Below are positions 1 to 23,435 of a DNA stretch of 64,000 bases, piece after piece. The stretch comes from Channallabes apus (taxonomy: Eukaryota; Chordata; Actinopteri; Siluriformes; Clariidae), in NCBI GenBank assembly GCA_030522415.1, contig CM060107.1, positions 50,671,807 through 50,735,806 on the forward strand, given 5' to 3'. Under the pieces are notes generated by a model. That model was not told where the DNA came from and ran no database searches. It saw only the letters and a list, made by a program, of their open reading frames with translations. Each line of letters starts with the position of its first letter. The stretch's first letter is position 1. Position numbers and translations under genes: made by a program.

Positions 1-1561
1 ATAAAAAGACAAGAGGGAGAATGTGTAGTTTGTACATCGTGCAAGAATTCAAACAGAGAGATAGTCAAGAACATAATGAACCACAGGAGGAAAGAAGAAA
101 CAAGATAACATGTGCCGAGCACCTCATTTTTATCTTGTTGCTCTAGTTGTAGGACACAGTCAGGTGAAGAATGTGGGCAGATAGTATTACCATATCGAGT
201 AAAAAGCACACAAAGGCAATGTGACAGAATTAGAGCATGGAAGGTTAATAGCAAATCTTGGAAATATTAGTCGTCTTATTTTAAGCAGTGTATTTAGCAT
301 TATTACATACTTTGATATGTTTTCCCATATAAGCTTCCGTCCTCTAGTGCAACATATGACCAGATGACCACCAGAGGAGATAAGTCTAAAGTTATGTTTA
401 TACATTATTGACCTGTACAGTACATATGGTCATTGATAAAATATGACACGTGAAAAAAAAACATCATATTTACTGTAGGTTGTCATGTTACCTGAAAAAA
501 AAAGAAAAGCACAAACTCCAATTTCCAGAGACTTTCCCATGTTGAAAAAACTTACTGTATGTAACAAAACACCAAGACTTAAAACTTATTCTATAAAAGC
601 GAACTAAATATCTCTATACATAAAATTTCAACATACAATGATACATTTTTCTTTGCTACTTAGCAACTGAAAAGCGAAGACTTATGAAAAACATACAGCT
701 TTAAATTGTAATGTTACAGCTGTTAATGCTGCATTTTTAGTTTGAGACTGGATACTCCTTCCATAATTGCTAAATAACTATTTATCAAAATTTCAACATA
801 CAATGATGCTCTTTTTTCCTTTGTTAGCTAGCAACCCGAAGGCAAATACTTTTGAAAAACGTACAGCTTAAACTTTTAGTATTACAGCTGTTAAGATGAA
901 GGCTCCTCCCATAAATGCTAAAGAAATGTTTTCTCAAAATTCCAACATACGATTATACAACTATCTTTGCTACCTACTGTAGCAACTTTAAAGCAAAGAC
1001 TTTCGTAAAACATACAGCTTTCACTTCAAATGTTAAAGCTGAATTTAAACTTAAGACTGAATACACCTTTTATAAATGCTAGAGAAATATTTCCTCAAAA
1101 TTTCAACATACAGTTAAACGTTTTTCTTTGTTATTCAAGAACCAGACAGTAAAGACTTTTGGAGAACATAAAGTTTAACTTCCTACGGTACTATTAAAGA
1201 AAACAATCCAACATCTTCTGACCAATTATTTTTGAGAATTCAACAGCTTTCCATTTTCAGCTTTTTTTCATCCACTAGCTACGCTCAGCTGTGTTGTGTC
1301 CAGCTGTTTCTCATTGGTTTAGACATGAGGAGGTGGTGATTTACACAAAATGCGAGTCATCCTTCGAAAACGTTCTCCAAGCAACAGCTGTGATGTATTC
1401 AAGTGAGAGCAAACTATCCTGGGAAATGAGTTCCTAAAAGGAGTGATGCAGAACATAAATCTTTTATTTATATTGAGGGAACAATAGAAGTAGCATGAGT
1501 AACGAAGTCATGTTTATTTTATTTTACTTCTGACTGCTCGTCTGTGTTTTTCTTTCTGCAG
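1..1561. other. ptpn14 intron sequence, no exon recognised
   Basis: This stretch ends at the acceptor tttctgcag before 1562. No other FERM exon (for example the part before ADFGDF) can be read here in any frame. Apart from the tandem repeat at about 600-1200, it is AT-rich unique-looking sequence. Confidence 0.6.
600..1200. repeat. Diverged tandem repeat, about four copies of a 150-165 bp unit
   Basis: The phrase aaaattTcaacatac recurs at 622, 787, 936 and 1097, giving periods of 165, 149 and 161 bp. Each copy continues in the same order: a t-rich run, ctttgctac, agcaac, gcaaagactt, then aacatacagctt. The copies differ by many substitutions and small indels, so the array is old. It lies in the ptpn14 intron upstream of the first exon in the window. 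No homology to a named family is recognised. Confidence 0.75.
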
Positions 1562-12817
<11,256 letters not shown>

Positions 12818-13151
12818 GTCAGACTGTGTGTGTGTGTGTATGTGTGTGTGTGTGTGTGTTTACTGTGTACTACAGTAACTTCCTAGTCTTAACTCGTTGC
12901 CTTACTCTACAAGGGCTGCTCGTCTCTGGACGAACATAATTCCAAACAGAATCTTCTGTCCTCAGTAAATGACTGGAGAACCACCTGTTTATTATTTTAT
13001 TAATATTTTTCATTTTGTTGGTTCGTCACAATTTCTTTATAAGAAAAAGAAAGAAATGTGCTATTATCCAGGCTATAAGTTACACTGCTTTACATGCAAT
13101 AACACATCCACTAGAAATTCAGTTAGAATTAATGTACGGTATGAAGTAAGG

Positions 13152-13157
13152 AATAAA
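13152..13157 (+). terminator. Candidate polyadenylation signal for ptpn14
   Basis: An AATAAA hexamer lies 335 bp after the ptpn14 stop codon, followed by a T/G-rich stretch (cttgtgggtgtgttg). Other hexamers occur further on (for example near 13290), so the real site is not decided. Confidence 0.35.
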
Positions 13158-13569
13158 TAACTTGTGGGTGTGTTGATAAACGAAAATAATCAACACAAAA
13201 GCGATACTGATTTTTCAAAACCAGCACATTGTGAAGACTTTTATTCCTTTTATACAAAAGCAGTTTGCAATGTGAACAACAATTTTATTTATTAATAAAA
13301 ACAAAAGATCTTGCCAAAATACATATCTGACATGACAACAAGTGAACACAATCTCTCCAGACGGCTATAACGTTTATTTGATAAACCTGAAAATTAGAAA
13401 CTCACTGAACATTCACGACATGTGTGTTATTCACGGACGTGCTGAGTTTGAATTCTTCTGATCGCTTTTACAACTTCATTCACCAGAACTTTCATAACAA
13501 GTTGCAGTTTGACTTGAACCCCCTTGTATTACCTCTGAATTAACATCTTTTCACTGGGCCTTTTATGCA

Positions 13570-13905
13570 ATATCATTCACTCACTCATTGCCAATATCGC
13601 TTTATCCTGTCTGCATGGTCACGGGGGGCCTGGAGCCGATCCCAGAAGTCTTAGAGCCAGGCTATCACGGAGCATGCATACACACGCTCATTCACACATT
13701 ATGGGCAATTTGGGAATGGCGATTAGCCTAATCAGCATGTCTTTGGATTGTAAGAATAAACCGGAGAACCCGGAGGAAACCCACCAAGCACGGGGAGAAC
13801 ATGCAAACTCCATGCACAGAGACCCTGAGACAGGACTCGAAACCGAGGCAGGACCCTGGAGGGACAAGGCGGCGGTGCAAACCACTCAGCCACTTATGTA
13901 AAATT
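13570..13905 (-). mobile_element. tRNA-derived SINE (Mermaid-like), - orientation, near full length
   Basis: It reads in reverse order to the copy at 3025: cactcactcattg, ctttatcctgt, ggggggcctggagcc, a short inverted cacac region, gggcaatttggga, ggagaacccggaggaaacc, aagcacggggagaacatgc, and the tRNA-like end at ccactcagccac. It lies in the intergenic region. Confidence 0.75.
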
Positions 13906-13927
13906 AAATTTTTTATAAAGATGGGTC

Positions 13928-13970
<43 letters not shown>

Positions 13971-14897
13971 AAAGAAACGAAAATATGAGAAAATGAAATT
14001 TTTGCATTTGTGATTTCGGCTTAAACAAGTCAACCAAGTCGTCATATAAGACGATTCCCCCTTCCTCAGATTGTTGCTCACTTCTGCTCTTATCTGGTAA
14101 GGCGTGGTTTGGCAGTACCTCATTTAAATACACACTGAAGCAACATATTTGGAAGATGACTGAAACAAGGGAGATATAAAATGGGAAAATGTATTATCTA
14201 AGGGATATTTTAGCTAGACTGAGACCGGTGTTAATTTGTTGAAGAAATAGTAAAAAACATATTGGAAGTAATAAAAAAAACAACTATAAAATATGAACAG
14301 GGGTGCCCAAACTATTGCATGCAACTTTCTGTGTATTAACATAACAGCTGTTTAATAATTCTAATACAAAGTCATTTAACAAGCATGAAGAAGATCTTCA
14401 CAGCAACTTATAGTCTAAGAGAATGCATTATATGCTATTTAATTTTTTTATTATATTTTTTATTTATTATTTTCCATCTTGTACTTCCTTTCTTTTGGTC
14501 AAGTTTTGTGTCTCTGTGTTCGAAAAAGAAAATCCTTTTTTTTTTTCCTTACACAGGTTGAAAACATTAAATCGCCATGTTGTTTTTCCTCAACAGTTAA
14601 GTGAATTTTATTAGTTCTTTTTCTTTCATACAGTTTGCAGGTGAAGCTGAGCTAAATCCGTTTTAATCATATTAATTTTGAAGAGATTGTGATGAAAAGA
14701 AAAGATGTTCCATCTGTAAACGTTTCTTGTAATCTTGACTATTGCATTATTGTTCATTTATTTTCATGGAAAAAAAAAGAAAGAAATTTAAAACCACTGA
14801 GACATTTGAAAAATTTGCATCATATTTACACAAAACCGTTGGATGTGGGTGGAGTCATCCTGGAAAACATCAAAACCATAATATACAGTATATTATA

Positions 14898-15304
14898 CAG
14901 TACTGCAAAAGTCTTAGGCACATGCAAATAAATGCTATTAAGACAACACATTTAGGACCCTTTAGTCTCAGGTACAATCTGTGCATATTTGTAAGAAAAT
15001 GAGTTAAATTTGATATTTAATGAGCATCCTGCATCATATCCACCCACATATCTGAGGACTTCCACTGTTGCACCAGCTTCTTTTTTGCATGCAAAACCCA
15101 CTGTGTCACTTATGTGCAGTAAATTTCTTTTTAACATATAAGTATTTTCTGAAACTGTTGGAATACCAGTGTTTGTAAATCCGAAATGTTTTTGTGCTAA
15201 CTTAATAATAAAGTCCTAAAATAATAAAATAAATAAAAAAATTTTTTAAATCGGTCCAGGTTTGTACTAAAACACAGGGTGCCTAAGACTTTCGCACAGT
15301 ATTG
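14898..15304. mobile_element. Tc1/mariner-type MITE with TA target duplication
   Basis: The left end is CAGTACTGCAAAAGTCTTAG and the right end is the complement of the same motif (CTAAGACTTTCGCACAGTAT). TA dinucleotides flank both ends (14896-14897 and 15305-15306). At 407 bp with no transposase it is non-autonomous. Confidence 0.75.
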
Positions 15305-16301
15305 TATTGATTTGCAGCTGCTTTGTAATGGGACAAAATTTTGGCAACAAAAAGAAATGAATAAATGCCCCATTGCATAGAAATGTATTCTACAGCTGAT
15401 TACCAGCAAATTCCATGTCACATTTAAAAGAAAACACAGTAATATTAGGACAGTCACAATGTACAGATAATAATAATAATAATTTAAGGCTACATTAATG
15501 TATATAACCTATATTGTAGAAGCCAAGTTGAGGTGCAAACCTTTCATTGCTTTGTCTTTTTGTAGATTGTAGCCATTAAATGATTGAGCACTAAGAATAT
15601 GTTCATGTTTATTAGAGAAGTCAAAAAAATTATTTTAAGATGATCAAATGCTAGCACTTCCGTGCATTGTTTTTGTTTTTTTATTTTGTACTTTCAGTTG
15701 TTGCATTTTGTTTTATGGTCATAGCTGTATATATTGTGTGTAGAGAAATTGAGCCACATTTTCAATATGTTCCCTTTGCAGTGCACTAGTGAAGTGCCCT
15801 AAGCCAGTATATTAGTGCCTTACTGAACATAAAGAATGTCTGGAGCGACCCATTTTACTTTACTTTGCTTAGCTCTGGTCTAGTCTAGAAATTCACTTTC
15901 TAACTGAAATTCAGTTCTAAACATTTAGTTTTTTTAAACCTATTAATGGGTCAATCAGTTCTTCTGAGTTGCTATGTTTCAGATCTTTTTTTTTTTAAAT
16001 AATAATAATATGCTAGAAGAAAATTTTAGCATAAAAGAAACGCAACTAAGCTGTGTCAAATTTTATTAGCTTACTTCGATATGAATGTTCTAAATTCTGA
16101 TACGACTTGGTACTATTTAATACCATAAAACAGAAAACTATGCATGTTTTTTTAAATATATATATATATCTATAATTACTTGTATATAAGCATACACATG
16201 AAAAGTATAAGCTTGTGTTAGCGCTTGTATTTGTGACGTGTGTTTTTGCTAATGTTTTTACAATGACAGTATTTTTTCCTACGTGGCATTCCAGTCTTCC
16301 T

Positions 16302-16339
<38 letters not shown>

Positions 16340-16613
16340 AAGTTCTTACTCATTTCTTACTTATTTGTTATTAATTACCAAATTTCTTTACTTTCCAAAT
16401 GTTTGCTTAATTATGTACATAGTTTTGTTTATGCTGTTTATTTTTCCAAAATGAAAACGTTTTTTTTTTTTTCAGAACTGTCATGCCTATTACACAATAA
16501 AGCCTTATTTTCTCAGTTTTGTAGCAGTTGAAATTAACCTTGTTTCTTAGATAAACATGTAAAAAAAAAAAAAAAACTACACATTTTCCTTTGTCTTGAT
16601 TTATATACATACA

Positions 16614-16620
<7 letters not shown>

Positions 16621-16670
<50 letters not shown>
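16621..16670. repeat. (TA)n microsatellite
   Basis: A pure TA run of 50 bp in the intergenic region. Comparable (TA)n runs lie at 27278-27329 and 60672-60764. Confidence 0.95.
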
Positions 16671-16675
<5 letters not shown>

Positions 16676-18826
16676 CCAGCCTTTATTTTAAATGTAAACA
16701 TAAGGAATTGTATGAAGATTTAAAATAGAAAATTTTATCAAATAAAACAGATTGTCATGTTGGCATTTTTAAAATAGCATTAGCTGCAAACCTATATTGA
16801 AAATATATATCCAAACATATATTGGGTTGTGCATCTTATTTAATGGATTTAAGAAATGAAAACATGCAAGTAAGCAAAAATGTATTCTTGTTATTCACTA
16901 TAGTCATATTTATTTGCATTTCAGGGTTTTATAGTGTGATTTTCCTGGCAAATGGACAAAAGAAAACCAAGACATCAGATATAGCAACAAGTTTTGAAAT
17001 GAGAAAAAAAAAATTAAGGACAAATTATATACAATTCCAAAATCTTTTGTGGTTTGTTATTGACCCTTCATCCAGTGAGAAATGTTTATAATTCTTTCAC
17101 AAGAAAAAAAACTAATCTTTAAAAAATCGGGAAGATTTTCTGAAAGCATTCACATTTTATTGTAGAATTGAAAATCACAAAAAAAAATAATAATAAAAAC
17201 TTAATTCTTTAATCACAACAGTAAAACTATTCTCACTAATGTCACATATAACAAAAAGACATTCGATAACAGCAATTTAGCCTCATTTCATAACAAATCA
17301 TTATTAGCATTTAGAGTATGAGGAATTCTTATCATATAATCAATCACTCATAGAAAAAGTCAGTTGTTTATTGATGGTGTGAATAAATAAAATAATAAGA
17401 AGTACTGTACATCAGCAGGATGAACTCTTGAAACATGAAATACTGCACAAGACAGTGAAAATTAAGACAGTAAAAATTAAGTTGGCGTGAATATTATTAT
17501 TATTTTGTGTGTATTTTTACACTAACTGGCTGTTAGCATTTAAGTATAATTAGTTAAAGACAAATGTGCTAAGACACTTAATTACGCAAAAACTGGTTGT
17601 TTGATTTTACATGCTCGGATTGTACGATCTTTACTGGCAGATCCGCAAAACAAATCAGAGCTGGCTATGTAAACTTACCAGAGACAAAAATAAAATTTAT
17701 GAACAATTTCTACTACTTCCAAGCTTCTGTTTTTTTACTTAAAGAAAATTTAAATGAAATTTTTACATTGTTTTTAAGAGGTTGTACAGTATATGACTGG
17801 ATAAAATGAAACCAAACCTGGGTTTCAACTATAGGTTTTTCTTCAATTATGACATAAAACATAGAAATTGCAAGTAGGAATGAAATGTGTGAACATACTG
17901 TAGAATTAAAATTATTCACACCACATACACATGATGGATATATTTTTGTCAAACCAAATTTGAATAAAAGTAAAGAAATGTTCATTTCATATGTCATAGT
18001 AACTGCAGGAAAATTCATGCTCTTGTATTGCAAATGTCGACACTAAAAACACTTTTCATTAACACTGATCCTGACTTTTGGAAAGTTCTTACAACCTCTG
18101 CTTAAAACAAATGGTCCAGAAACAAGTGGTTTTGTTAGGAGCTGTGAAGTAATTAATTACAAATTTTCTCATTACTAAAATCTGAGTAGTTTTTTTTTTT
18201 ATCATTTTAATTTTTTCTCAGGAGTTGTTTTTTTTTTTTATCATCAAGTCATTTAGAAAGAGTGTTCAATTTAAGTGTTGTAACAATAGTTTGCCTGATG
18301 GCAATTCATCTGTTTAGTGTCATATCATATTGCATAGTGTGTAACTGGCATGAGCGGCTACTGATCATGGAGGTTGTTGGGGACCTCAATTAGCATTAGC
18401 ATTAAACCAACCAAATCTCTTCGGCCTTACCTGCGAGAGCTTATTAAAATCATGACCAAGAAGGGCAGTAGGGTTCGTGCGTCATGCTGGGTTTGCCTTC
18501 CAAAGTCCGTCCATGATTCAGAAATCAGTCTATGATTTGACCAAATATACAGCGCTAAATTTTATGCTAGCTCAGTAAGCTAGGAGAAAGGCAGTCACAG
18601 GTTAAATAAAATAAAAAAAATAACACTTACCAATGTAAATATTATTGAAAAAGCTACTCTTTTACTTAAGCCTAACAATAATCTAGATGCAAAGTGAACT
18701 TTGAAAAATGAACTTTAAGTCTCCAAGAATCTAAATTAAATGTCCTGTTTTAGAAAAGAAAAGAAAAGAAAAAAAAAAACAGCTCTTTGAGTCACACTGC
18801 TGAGTACATTATTTTTAACGGGTGTG

Positions 18827-18832
18827 TTTATT
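18827..18832 (-). terminator. AATAAA hexamer overlapping the smyd2 stop codon
   Basis: On the - strand the last codons read CAA AAA TAA followed by ACA, so the stop codon lies inside an AATAAA hexamer. Whether it is used is unknown; the hexamer may be coincidental. Confidence 0.2.
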
Positions 18833-21800
18833 TTTGGTGCGTTTTGATCTCCTTCTGCAGTTCCTTTACGTAGACGTGGTCCTTTCCATGAACAACCTCC
18901 ATAATGGCCAAAGCCTAGGGGAAAACAAACAAACAAACAACAAAGACATAAACAACATAAGAAAACTGAACTTAAATTGGAAGTATGCTATAATTTTCAA
19001 GTGCATTTCAATAAGCAATCTGGGACATTTATTTAAAACACATGAAAATCCAGAATTGATATGAAAACAAACCTGACCTTTTTGAGGGCAGCCGCTCCTG
19101 CAGATGCCCGGTCCAGAGCCACGTAGAGTCTCCCCAGCTTCAGGTACATCGAGGCGACGTTCAAGGAGTAGGCTGGATACAGCTGCCTGCGCGAAGCATA
19201 CTCTCACGTTTACAGCCTTATGTGCTTAAGCAGCTTTTATTACAGGAATTACAGTTAAGTTTTATTTAATATTACAATCTGATCATTTTGATTTATAATT
19301 ATGAACTTCCATAATTTGTGTTAATTGTGTAAAGCTGCTTTGGGACAATAACAATTGTTAAAAGTGCTATACAAATACAATTTAATTAAATATTCTTCTT
19401 TGTCTTTCGGCTGTTCCCTTTCAGGGGTCGCCACAGCAAATCATCTGCCTCCATCTAACCCTATCCTCTGGATCCTCTTCTCTCACACCAACTAACTTCA
19501 TGTCCTCACTCTCACTGCATCCATAAATCTCCTCTTTGGTCTTCCTCTAGACCTCCTGCCTGGCAGTTCCAACCTCAGCATCCTTCTACCAATATATTCA
19601 CAATCTCTCCTCTGAACATGTCCAAACCACCTCAATCTGGCCTCTCTGACTTTATCTCCAAAACATCTCACATGGGTTGTCCCTCTAATGAACTCATTCT
19701 TGATCCTATCCATCCTTGTCACTCCCAGAGAACCTCAACATCTTCAGCTCTGCTACCTCTAGCTCTGCCTCCTGTCTTTTCTTCAGTGCCACTGTTTCTA
19801 AGCCGTAGAGCATCGCTGGTCTCACCACTGTCCTGTACACCTTTCCTTTCATTCTCGCTAATACTCTTTTATCGCACAACACACCTGACACTTTTCTCCA
19901 CCCATTCCAACCTGCCTGTACTCGTCTCTTCACCTCCTTTGAACACTCTCCGTTGCTCTGGACCGTTGACCCCAAGTACTTAAAATCCTGCACCTTCTTT
20001 ACCTCTGCTCCTTGTAGCCTCACAGTTCCTCTTGGGTTCCTCTCATTCACACACATGTATTCCGTCTTGCTGCGGCTAACCTTCATTCCAAATTTTCCTC
20101 CACCTGTTCCCTGCTCTCGCTACAAAGCACAATGTCATCTGCAAACATCATAGTCCACGGAGACTCCTGTCTTACCTCATCTGTCATCCTGTCCATCACC
20201 AGAGCAAACAAAAAGGGACTTAGAGCCGATCCTTGATGCAGACCCACCTCCACCTTGAACTCTTCTGTCACACCTACAGCACATCTTACCACTGTCTTAC
20301 AACTCTCATACATGTCCTGCACCACTCTAACATACTTCTCTGCCACTCCAGACTTCCTCATACAACACCACAGCTCCTCTCTCGGCACCCTGTCGTGCGC
20401 CTTCTCTAAATCTACAAAGACACAATGCAACTCTTTATTACCTTCTCTGTACTTCTCCATCAGCATCCTTAAAGCAAATACTGCATCTGATGTACTCTTT
20501 CTAGGCATGAAACCATATTGCTGCTCACAAATGCTCACCTCTGCTCTTAACCTAGCTTCCACTACTCTTTCCCACAGCTTCATTGTATGGCTCATTAGCT
20601 TTATACCTCTGTAATTGCCACAGCTCTGCACATCTCCCTTGTTCTTAAAAATCGGCACCAATACACTTCTCCTCCATTCCTCTGGAATCCTCTCACTCTC
20701 CAAGATCTCGTTAAACAAACTAGTCAGAAACTCTACTGCCACCTCTCCTAAGCACTTCCATACCTCCACAGGTATGTCATCAGGACCAACAGCCTTTCCA
20801 CTCTTCATCCTCTTCAACGCCCTTCTCACCTCACTTTTACTAATATTTGCTACTTCCTGTTCCACAACGGTCACCTCTTCTCTCTCTTTGTTCTCTTTCG
20901 TTTTATCGAATATTGAATTATTATACAGCAAACAAATCATTGAAAGTAGAAATAATTAATTTCATATGTCATTAAATTGTCAACATAAATGATCTACATT
21001 TATTTAGTTGCTATTGTTCAATTCCTCTATCCAATCGCAAGAAGTGTTCAAGTCAAACCAAGACTTTTGAATAACAGAACAGAGTTATGCATGAGAGTAA
21101 AAACTCCCTTTATTTCTTTATATAATCCGCTGCTACACTAATGCACTTATCCCAGCGTTTCACTAGTGTTCTCAGAAAGTTTTCTCAGTACACCACAGCC
21201 ATGATCAGACATCCTGCTTCACATCTGAAACTCTGGCCTCCCAGGAACTCCTTTAAATGTCCCAAACATGTGAAACTGGCTTGGAGCGCTGTGAGGACTG
21301 TACGGGGTCATGTGGCAATACTGTAACTCCCGGCCCACAGAGATATGCATGTAAATCACAAATTTACAGCATGTTATCCATCGATTTTCAGGGCAGTGAA
21401 AATCGCTCCGAGCCACCTCAACCGGGATCATCATTCTACACACTATACTGTGCTTCAAGTCAATCACTTTTAAACCCACATTAAAAAGAAATTTATCAAA
21501 TCGCAAGTCCTGGTTTGACTTGTGTATGTGACTTCCGATGAAAACTAGTTGCACTAACATTAATCTGGGTGTTTCACAGTGTCTCCTAATGTTGAGTTTC
21601 TGTGCGACTCCAATCATTTTGAAAGTGTACATTTTTTCCCCCATAATGTATGCAAACTCCAACCTGAACGGCTTTATGACTTTCTCTCCGTAGTTCACGG
21701 CGCCGTCATAATCCTCCATGAACATGCACACTCCCATGGCCTGGTACATCATGTGCAGCATGTAAACGTTGGTGTCCTCAAACAAGGAGCCCATTTTGTC

Positions 21801-22804
21801 CATGCTGTGCTCGCATATCTCCAGCAGCTCTGCAGGGGGTGCTCACGAGTCAAGGCGATACAACTCGCACAAAAACAACACACACTCAAACCTATATACC
21901 TATATCCGTACATCATGTCCTTCTCCATCTACAGTAGATTGGAATTGTATAGAAAATAGAGACATAATTTGGTCCAGAAGAAAAGGATATTTTTCTCCTG
22001 TTTGGCTCTGCGGAAGTCCTCGATGGCGTTTCGCGCGTAGCGAAGCATTTCCCTGATCTCCTCTGAGCGTGGTTCATCACCGTCAACCTTCCTCAGTTTC
22101 AGTTTTACCTTGTCCTATAGCGACACACATACACATGAGCACCGGAAGCTCTTACAGTAAATAAAGTAAAGGATTTAGCGGTTTTACTAAACTGACGCTA
22201 AAAGTGAATCATGACTATTGTTCAAGTGAACACGTCACACACCTTGGATTTGGTGTTGCACTCTTTGCAGTCGCAGGTAAAGTAGTACGAATCTCGGAGT
22301 CTCTCCATTCTGTCTTCTGTCGGGTAGAGCAAGTCGATATAGCTGGTGAATATCTGTACACACACATGCGCACACAAATACACAATTATAAGCTCTTGCA
22401 TAGGCAAAGAACTGCTAAGGAACCTTTAATTATGACAGTTTTGTCTCAAGCTATTAGAGAACATCAGGATTGGTTTCAGGGTTGAAAGTTTCCCTTTTCT
22501 ATTCTGACCTTTGACCTGAATGCGCTGGCTGTGCTCTCACCTCCTCTCCAGTGCTGATATCCATCACAGCTCGCACCTCCGCCGTACTTCCTCTGTAGGT
22601 GACGATGACGTTCGGGCAGCAACTGTGATTTATCAGCGCAACACTGACGAATAAACGAAATAGCGAAATGAGATTGAAATGTATGATGTACTGTAATATA
22701 AGTTCGAATGGATAAAAAGGTTCATCTTCTTACTCTGGGAAGACCGCGGATCCTACATGGGAAAGCTCCTCGTCCTCTACTGTGAAGCCGTTACAGTGCA
22801 CCTG

Positions 22805-22885
<81 letters not shown>

Positions 22886-23393
22886 GAAACCAAAGACAGC
22901 CATTTTGAGTTTTTTATCCAGTTCTATTTCCAAATCTGTGCCCGGATCCATTGTCATAGCAAGAACCCATAATAGAGTAAAGGTGAAGCAAGCCAGATGT
23001 GTACCTGAGCAAACAGTGTAAGCAGTGCACGGTGATCAGGGAAGTCCAGATGTTTGGAGTAGAAGTGATGCAGTTCAGCTATGTCTGCCTCATTCATATC
23101 CCTTTTCTCATTGTCCAACTGATCCAGGTCTGAGAGAGCAATACAGAGAGTCAGACACAGGGGATGGGATTGTGCTTATGATTACGGTTTGAAGAAACTG
23201 CAGACGTTGCAGAAATGTGGAGACACAACAGTAGCAGACCGATACACCCCATGTCCTGGATCCTGTCTTATACTGTAGGAAGGAGCAGCTACTCCTCCAC
23301 TTTAGCCACAGCCACAGTTCCACAGTACATTCTTAAATCTGTTATGGATATTCCCATTTAGTGTGGATAAACAACAACAACAACAACAATAAC

Positions 23394-23435
<42 letters not shown>

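Larger units (their letters stand above)
12818..18827. other. Intergenic region between convergent ptpn14 and smyd2
   Basis: No coding potential was found. The region must hold the 3' UTRs of both genes at its two ends. It contains (TG)n runs at 12827-12859 and 13928-13966, a SINE (13570-13905), a Tc1-type MITE (14898-15304), a (TC)n run at 16308-16336, a (TA)n run at 16621-16670, and AT-rich sequence otherwise. Confidence 0.7.

Noticed and set aside
19618..20959. + strand frames opposite the LINE
   Set aside because: Antisense shadows of the reverse-transcriptase frames; the - strand carries the recognisable motifs.
21829..21840. Conventional AG acceptor (ccctgcag) for smyd2 exon 10
   Set aside because: It needs a GT donor with matching phase on the exon 9 side; none exists, and the only nearby GT (minus strand at 21963) would create a stop at the junction.
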